Assembly: GCA_903913145.1 (NCBI GenBank) | Contig: CAIWKC010000084.1 | Coordinates: forward strand, 1 to 44,235 | Source: an uncultured Gallionellaceae bacterium | GTDB taxonomy: Bacteria > Pseudomonadota > Gammaproteobacteria > Burkholderiales > Gallionellaceae | DNA length: 44,235 nucleotides | Reading direction: 5' to 3' | In this document: piece by piece, positions 36,719 to 44,235 of the stretch | Layout: the number at the start of each line of letters is the position of its first letter | Position numbering within the stretch: the stretch's first letter is position 1 | Notes under the pieces: generated by a model | Seen by the model: the letters and a program-made list of their open reading frames with translations, nothing else | Database searches by the model: none | What the model was told of the DNA's origin: nothing | Made by a program: the position numbers and the translations under genes

Positions 36719-37186
36719 TTGAGATTGCTCATGTGGAATTAGCAGTTAAACAATAAAGGCTATGAAAAATGACTTTTCTCCATCATTCATAAAAACATTG
36801 TATTGTTGCTTTTGCTATAGATAGGTACGCTGACCAACATAAAAAACGATTGGCCGCACTATTTAGTGCAAGAAAGCCAACGTCCGGTTCGCGGCAACGA
36901 ATACGTTACGAACAATGACCAAATGGGATATTTGAATCATTCACCATAAATTCAAAGATATCTAACTTCCAATATGCTCGCCAAATAAAAAACAAAACGC
37001 AACTTCATTAAAATACTGGATAATTTGTAACAATGACTTTTAGGTTGGGGCATATGGGATAACAGCCACCTGACTAAGGCAGCAAGTTGCCAAGTCATGG
37101 GTAATCGCATATACCTCTGCGAAATTTAAAAAATCGAATATTTAAAGGTGTTAAGCTCGTTTTACGATTAACGACGGAGTGCAGTA
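36719..37186. other. 468-base intergenic region between the hybrid kinase and lolA
   Basis: The stretch is AT-rich and has no plausible gene. The left part should hold the minus-strand promoter of the hybrid kinase, which I cannot place firmly. The right part holds a hairpin element at 37066-37100 that resembles one upstream of serS. Weak lolA promoter boxes (TTTAAA at 37141-37146, TACGAT at 37163-37168) are possible. Confidence 0.4.
37066..37100. repeat. hairpin element upstream of lolA, related to the one upstream of serS
   Basis: The fold is CCA, CC, TGACT, AA, GGCA, a six-base loop GCAAGT, TGCC, A, AGTCA, TGG. Outer stem TGACT/AGTCA and flanks match the element at 39200-39239, while the inner stem differs on both sides. 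Sequence similarity continues rightward for about a dozen bases (GGGTAATC here, GGTTATC there). Confidence 0.5.
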
Positions 37187-37819
37187 ATGTCAGATTTTAG
37201 ATTCAGCGTGTCGAAGCTCATTACATTGGTGTTTTTTATGCTGCCGTTTGTCGCGCATGCTGCCGCGACCGACAAACTGAAAGCATTCGTCTCTGCCACG
37301 CATTCTGCGCAAGCGAATTTTACGCAAGAACTGCTCGACAAAAACGGCAAGCGTATTCAATTTGTCTCGGGCATGATGCAGTTCGAAAGACCGGGAAAAT
37401 TTCGTTGGGAATATCAAAAGCCTTATGAGCAAATTATCGTTGGTGATGGTAAAAAGTTCTGGTTATATGATGTCGACCTGAATCAGGTGACGGTGAAAAA
37501 ACTGGATGCAGCGCTGGGTAGCAGTCCTGCTGCGCTACTTTCCGGTAGCAACGAAATTGAGCACGGTTTCAACCTCACTGACCAGGGAATGAAAGATGAG
37601 CTCGACTGGCTGCAAGCAGTACCCAAAACAACCGAGACTACTTTCTCAAAAATTCTCATGGCTTTTAACGCGAAGTCAGAGTTGGTTGTGATGGAGTTGC
37701 ATGATACTTTTGGCCACAGAACAGTGTTGCGTTTCTCGGCGCTAAAAAACAATCCGTCGTTGTCGGCGCAACAGTTTAAATTTGTTCCGCCACAAGGAGC
37801 CGATGTACTCGGTGAGTGA
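37187..37819 (+). CDS. lolA: outer-membrane lipoprotein carrier protein LolA
   Basis: LolA carries lipoproteins across the periplasm from the LolCDE complex to LolB. The 210-residue product has a signal peptide (about 1-25, ending VAHA), then TDKLKAFVSATHSAQANFTQ, GMMQFERPGKFRWEYQKPYE, IIVGDGKKFWLYDVDLNQVT and the C-terminal FKFVPPQGADVLGE. These are clear LolA signatures, and the FRW segment holds the conserved arginine of the hydrophobic cavity. It is followed within 5 bases by rarA, the same order as in E. coli ftsK-lolA-rarA-serS. Here ftsK is displaced by 5.8 kb. Confidence 0.95.
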   Translation: MSDFRFSVSKLITLVFFMLPFVAHAAATDKLKAFVSATHSAQANFTQELLDKNGKRIQFVSGMMQFERPGKFRWEYQKPYEQIIVGDGKKFWLYDVDLNQVTVKKLDAALGSSPAALLSGSNEIEHGFNLTDQGMKDELDWLQAVPKTTETTFSKILMAFNAKSELVVMELHDTFGHRTVLRFSALKNNPSLSAQQFKFVPPQGADVLGE

Positions 37820-37824
37820 TTCCC

Positions 37825-39138
37825 ATGAGTAGCGCAGATTTGTTCTCCCCTAATCATCCTGCTGCACCGCTCGCTGAACGTCTGCGCCCAAAACATTTCG
37901 ACGAGGTGATCGGTCAGTCGCATTTGTTGGGTGAGGGTAAGCCACTGCGTTTGGCATTTCAATCTGGAAAATTGCATTCTATGATTTTGTGGGGGCCGCC
38001 GGGTGTCGGCAAGACTACGCTGGCGAGGCTAATGGCATCAGCGTTCGATGCAGAATTTGTGCCGTTATCGGCAGTGTTGTCCGGAGTGAAAGACATTCGC
38101 GAAGCCATTGCGCAAGCAGAGCGAACTTTGCAACAAAATGGTCGTCACACTATATTGTTCGTGGACGAAGTACATCGTTTCAATAAATCACAGCAAGATG
38201 CGTTCCTGCCTTTCGTCGAGCAGGGTTTGGTTACTTTTATTGGTGCGACGACTGAAAATCCATCGTTCGAGTTGAACAACGCTTTGCTTTCTCGTGCGCA
38301 GGTGTATGTATTGCAATCGCTGTCTACAGCCGAAATGGAACAGTTGTTACGGCGGGCGCAGCAAACCGTATTGCAGGGTATTTCAATTGATGCGGCAGCT
38401 CAGGACCGTATCATTGGCTATGCCGACGGCGATGCGCGTCGTTTGTTCAATGTGTTGGAGCAATTGCAGACCGCCGCACAAGCCGCAGGGGTGAGCGAAG
38501 TAGATGCCGCTTTTCTGGATAACACACTTGCGCAAAAATTACGTCGCTTTGATAAAGGCGGCGAAGCGTTTTATGACCAAATCTCCGCGCTGCACAAATC
38601 AGTGCGCGGCTCCAATCCGGACGCAGCCTTGTACTGGTTTGTGCGTATGCTGGATGGGGGTGCCGACCCACGCTATCTGGCACGGCGTATCGTACGTATG
38701 GCGTGGGAAGACATCGGCCTTGCCGATCCGCGCGCTATCCAATTAACCAATGATGCCGCCCAAACCTATGAACGCCTCGGTTCGCCCGAGGGAGAATTGG
38801 CCTTGGCACAAGCGGTCATATATTTAGCTGTTGCAGCTAAGTCGAATGCGGGCTACGTCGCGTATAATGCCGCCCGCGCCTTCGTCAGTCAGGACGGCTC
38901 GCGTGAAGTACCTTTGCATTTGCGCAACGCGCCGACCAAGCTGATGAAAGAGTTGGACTACGGCAAAGATTACCGTTACGCACACAACGAGGCAGGGGGC
39001 TACGCGGCAGGAGAGAATTATTTTCCTGAGGGAATGCAGGATGTGAGTTTTTACCAGCCGACAGAGAGAGGGCTGGAAGCAAAGATTTCAGAGAAGTTGG
39101 CGCATTTGCGTGAACTGGATGCAAAGGCTAAAAAATAA
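37825..39138 (+). CDS. rarA: replication-associated recombination protein A
   Basis: RarA (MgsA) is a clamp-loader-like AAA ATPase acting at stalled replication forks. From ATG 37825 it has 437 residues: PLAERLRPKHFDEVIGQSHL, Walker A in ILWGPPGVGKTTLAR, Walker B in ILFVDEVHRFNKSQQDAF and sensor 1 in TFIGATTENPSFELNNAL. The C-terminal tetramerisation part carries VRGSNPDAALYWFVRMLDGG and ARRIVRMAWEDIGLADP. GTG 37816 overlaps the lolA stop and is an alternative start, but GGTGAG at 37811-37816 fits ATG 37825 better. Confidence 0.95.
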   Translation: MSSADLFSPNHPAAPLAERLRPKHFDEVIGQSHLLGEGKPLRLAFQSGKLHSMILWGPPGVGKTTLARLMASAFDAEFVPLSAVLSGVKDIREAIAQAERTLQQNGRHTILFVDEVHRFNKSQQDAFLPFVEQGLVTFIGATTENPSFELNNALLSRAQVYVLQSLSTAEMEQLLRRAQQTVLQGISIDAAAQDRIIGYADGDARRLFNVLEQLQTAAQAAGVSEVDAAFLDNTLAQKLRRFDKGGEAFYDQISALHKSVRGSNPDAALYWFVRMLDGGADPRYLARRIVRMAWEDIGLADPRAIQLTNDAAQTYERLGSPEGELALAQAVIYLAVAAKSNAGYVAYNAARAFVSQDGSREVPLHLRNAPTKLMKELDYGKDYRYAHNEAGGYAAGENYFPEGMQDVSFYQPTERGLEAKISEKLAHLRELDAKAKK

Positions 39139-39140
39139 AA

Positions 39141-39265
39141 TGTAGGGTGGGTTGGCGTAGCGTAACCCGCCGTTTTGATCGATGGGTAGCTTTGCATAGC
39201 CATCTGACTAAGCTGTCAAAATCGACAGCAAGTCATTGGTTATCATTTCACTACACTCATCCTAC
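39141..39265. repeat. about 125-base repeat element between rarA and serS
   Basis: The ends TGTAGGGTG (39141-39149) and CATCCTACG (39257-39265) are imperfect inverted copies. The left arm continues into GGGTTGGCGTAGCGTAACCC, itself an inverted repeat, and resembles a dispersed repeat found between genes in many proteobacteria. The centre holds a hairpin at 39200-39239: outer stem TGACT/AGTCA, inner stem GCTGTC/GACAGC, loop AAAATC. It lies within the serS leader and may influence serS expression. Confidence 0.55.
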
Positions 39266-39279
39266 GCAAAGTGGCGTAG

Positions 39280-41971
<2,692 letters not shown>

Positions 41972-42005
41972 GGAAACATTCTGCCCGATTTTTAACTCTT
42001 ACTGG

Positions 42006-42038
42006 TAAAATGCGCGCCGTCTCGCCCCAAGCGGGGCT
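42006..42038 (+). promoter_or_regulatory. tRNA-Ser -10 region, GC-rich discriminator and leader hairpin
   Basis: TAAAAT at 42006-42011 is followed by a GC-rich stretch (GCGCGCCG), typical of stable-RNA promoters under stringent control. GCCCC at 42025-42029 and GGGGC at 42033-42037 can pair just before the mature tRNA end. A good -35 is not evident. Confidence 0.35.
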
Positions 42039-42040
42039 TC

Positions 42041-42128
42041 GGAGAGGTGGCAGAGTGGTTGATTGTACTTGACTCGAAATCAAGCGTACCGAAAGGTATC
42101 GGGGGTTCGAATCCCCCCCTCTCCGCCA
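42041..42128 (+). tRNA. tRNA-Ser (anticodon CGA)
   Basis: The acceptor stem is GGAGAGG with CCTCTCC, followed by discriminator G and an encoded CCA (42126-42128). The anticodon stem CTTGA/TCAAG encloses CTCGAAA, so the anticodon is CGA (42075-42077), reading UCG. A long variable arm (TACC GAAA GGTA) marks a class II tRNA. The T arm is GGGGGTTCGAATCCCCC. The 3' half is a typical target for tRNA-specific integrases. Confidence 0.97.
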
Positions 42129-42233
42129 GAGCGCCTAAGCTCTTGAATTGATTTATAGCTGCATGTTTTTTCGTAGGTTTTCCTTGTTTGCTACAAGAGA
42201 GTGCTACAAACACTCGCTACTTACGGAAGCATC

Positions 42234-43268
42234 ATGTCACGCCAAATACCCTACATGAAACGCCGAGGCTTCGGGTTCACTTTTCGTATTTCAGTGCCGT
42301 TCGACCTTCGTTCTCGTATCGGGACTAGTGAAATCACTAAAGCACTTCACACATCAAACAAAAAGCTAGCCGAACCAATGGTGTTAGTATTCGCCGCACG
42401 TGCCAAGCATTTGTTTGGTGAACTAAGGTCAAACATGACAACAGCATCAGATAGCGACGATGACAAACGCGCAGTCATGGACTTCGATAAGTTACAAAAG
42501 CACATGGTCAATGTTAAACATAGATTGAATATCGATGACCTCACGTTGCAACATGAGGATGAACTGTTGGCTCAACGCCGTCTGCACAAGCAGGAACTAG
42601 AAACAACCAAGCTAAAAGCCGAGAATGAAGTGTTGCGGCAATTATTGGCAGGCAACCGCGATCTACATTCCACATCATCATCTGCTACTGTTAGCCCGCT
42701 AACGGAGCCAGCTAAGTCTGCTGCGCCTATGCTCAAAACAGTTATTGATAGTTTCTTGAGCAAGTATCAACAGGATAAAAAGCCTGCTATGTTCAAGAAA
42801 CACAAGCCAGTCTTAACGATGCTAATTGAAGTTATTGGCGACAAACCTATTAATGAACTCAAACAGGCAGATATTAATGACTTCTTTGAGCTGTTGGGCA
42901 ACTTGCCACCACGTTGGAGTGATGAATGTCGTAAGCGAAAGCTAAATATTAGGGAGCTTGCTTGTTTGGATCATCCTGAAACGCTTGGACCAAAGAGTTT
43001 TGACGATACATATATCGCCTGTGTACGACCATTTCTTAAGGCTGCGAAGAAGGATTGGCAGGATCAAGGTTTTCCTTTGGGCCTAACTACCGAAGGCATT
43101 GAATATTTGGGTGACAGAGAAGAGGGAGAAAGCAAGCAACGTGCTCTTTATCCGCTGGAGTTGAAACGCCTATTTGAAGGTGAGGAAATGAAAGTGTTTG
43201 CCAATGACAAGGAACAAGCTCATCGCTTCTCCTTTGATCACGTCAACTTTGACGCGGGAAGAATATGA
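42234..43268 (+). pseudogene. tRNA-associated tyrosine integrase lacking its catalytic domain
   Basis: The frame starts at ATG 42234 (ACGGAAG upstream) with MSRQIPYMKRRGFGFTFRIS, the N-terminal domain of a group of phage and island integrases (DUF6538 type). A coiled coil (about 95-140) and a SAM-like core-binding domain (about 165-290) follow. Family resemblance stops after LKRLFEGEEMKVFANDKEQA and HRF (near base 43228), where the catalytic domain with its R-H-R-Y residues should begin. The last dozen residues read into another gene in a different frame. At 344 residues it has lost its catalytic third and cannot recombine DNA. It lies 105 bases from tRNA-Ser, its likely original attachment site. 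Confidence 0.75.
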
Positions 43269-43956
43269 CACAGCTCTGCGTGCAATGGGTACCAATGAGT
43301 TCAAGGTCGGTTTTCTTCCTTACTCTATTGTCGATGGCTGGCAACAACTGCTAAAGGATTTTGCGTACTGGAGGGCTGATAAGGCAGCAGCAGAATTCGC
43401 AACTTCAAAAACAGATCATGATTGGCTTGCCAACGATCGTCGACTTCGAGAGTCGATCATCATTCGAGATCTGGGATACTGGAGTCATTTTGTTGGTGAC
43501 GCAAGTCAGCCGCATCACGTATCTATTCACTATGATGGCTGGGGTGATTTCCCGAACCCGCAAGGGTTTTCGAAAACAAAAGGATTTCATGCTGCATTCG
43601 AAGGGGAGTATGTCGCCCAATATGTTAAGGCAGAAGACATATACAAGAAACTAAAACCCATTCAACACTGGGATTCAACAATTCAAATACGCACCCTTTC
43701 CTATTTGAAAGAATCCTATTCACAAGTTGTGCCTTTGTTTGAACTGGAGAAAGCCGGTAAATTTGCTACAAATACTTTGGAAGGGGTAGATTTCACTACT
43801 CAAAGACTTGCAGCGGGAGTGTCTGAACTAAGGGACATGATATTAGAAGCTTGGCGTAGAAGTGCTGATGCATCAGTGGGCTATCCTGCAATCTCAGTGA
43901 AAGATGTTGAGTCAGGCAAAGTGAATCCGATTCGGCAAATGCGCGGTATTGATTGA
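43204..43956 (+). pseudogene. 5'-truncated S1/P1 nuclease-like (phospholipase C fold) gene
   Basis: The first part of this frame, up to about base 43250, is integrase sequence read out of frame. Resemblance to a zinc-dependent S1/P1 nuclease or phospholipase C type fold begins with TREEYDTALRAMGTNEFKVG. The best landmark is LGYWSHFVGDASQPHHVSIH, the HxxGDxxQPxH zinc site. The usual secreted start, with signal peptide and N-terminal zinc ligands, is missing, so it is probably inactive. It could be translated from ATG 43204, but no good ribosome site precedes it. Assignment to the fold is fairly safe; the exact activity is not. Confidence 0.6.
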
Positions 43957-44058
43957 TTTTCCTTGTAGCCAAGGTTTGTTTGACCAAATCAAGTTATCCA
44001 TGCCGATTAGCTTTTTAGCATTTGCCATTTGAGCAGGATAAAATTTAGCAACTAACTG

Positions 44059-44235
44059 TTAATGCGTACGTTCTAATGACTTCCGACGATCTTCAAGATT
44101 ACTTATGTTTTCCAATTCAAGCTTTAAGCTCGGAGCATTCAAATTTTTAAGTGAAAGACTTGCAAATATAGATATGCGCCAATTGATTTGGGTAAATGTT
44201 TTTAGAAAAGCCTTCTGTTTCTCGGCGATGCCCCC
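44059..44235 (-). CDS. possible 3' part of a minus-strand gene cut by the window edge
   Basis: On the reverse strand a frame is open from the window edge (44235) to a TAA at 44059-44061, giving 58 residues ending NLEDRRKSLERTH. The composition is protein-like, with a charged helical tail, but no family is recognisable. Between 43957 and 44058 nothing else is seen. It could be chance. Confidence 0.35.
   Translation of the reverse strand, partial: GGIAEKQKAFLKTFTQINWRISIFASLSLKNLNAPSLKLELENISNLEDRRKSLERTH

Noticed and set aside
37040-37120. Cyclic di-GMP (GEMM) riboswitch in the lolA leader
   Set aside because: The conserved GEMM core and tetraloop receptor are absent; only a single-arm hairpin is present.
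42128-42143. AGAGC/GCTCT hairpin after tRNA-Ser as its terminator
   Set aside because: Only five base pairs and no T-run directly after; the nearest run of T is about 25 bases away.
42129-44235. Second attachment site (repeat of the tRNA-Ser 3' end) to the right
   Set aside because: I see no copy of GGGGGTTCGAATCCCCC downstream within the window.

Overview
The window is a stretch of chromosome from a betaproteobacterium. Gene order and protein character point to the Nitrosomonadales, most likely Gallionella-like, but this is inferred from remembered families and synteny and not from a search. Base composition is moderate. Genes are densely packed, with many 1-20 base overlaps (ATGA, GTGA, TTGA, TGATG).

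Layout. 0.4-6.3 kb: xseB-ispA-dxs (exonuclease VII small subunit, farnesyl diphosphate synthase, DXP synthase), a membrane diguanylate cyclase with a periplasmic NMT1/THI5-type domain, and folE2 behind a promoter that overlaps a palindrome. 6.4-13.4 kb: a class I glutamine amidotransferase, then a 7Fe ferredoxin translationally coupled to an AddB-like nuclease and an AddA-like helicase-nuclease. 13.6-20.1 kb: seven genes of MSHA type IV pilus assembly (mshI, a PilN-like gene, mshJ, K, L, M, N) behind a strong promoter. 20.1-26.6 kb: divergent comF, then bioB-(DUF559)-bioF-bioH-bioC-bioD and a SCO1 copper chaperone. 26.6-29.1 kb: a hybrid histidine kinase and a LuxR-type response regulator. 29.1-40.6 kb: ftsK, lolA, rarA and serS. 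This order is also found in E. coli, but here 5.8 kb of signalling genes sit between ftsK and lolA: an RsbQ-like alpha/beta hydrolase, a triple-PAS diguanylate cyclase, and a convergent PAS/two-receiver/HPt hybrid kinase. 40.6-44.2 kb: lytic transglycosylase mltF, tRNA-Ser(CGA), a tRNA-proximal integrase that has lost its catalytic domain and is joined to a 5'-truncated S1/P1 nuclease-like gene, and the tail of a possible minus-strand gene.

The most interesting parts are: the RsbQ hydrolase / PAS / GGDEF pair, a probable small-molecule or energy sensor wired to cyclic di-GMP; a DUF559 nuclease-like gene inside the biotin operon whose start lies in an inverted pair of GC-rich repeats; related GC-rich repeats in a biotin-operon spacer and inside the coding region of the AddB-like gene; a pair of hairpin elements upstream of lolA and serS that keep an outer stem while the inner stem changes on both sides; and the scar at tRNA-Ser. 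Signalling genes are over-represented (two GGDEF proteins, two hybrid kinases, one regulator). No EAL or HD-GYP phosphodiesterase is present in the window.
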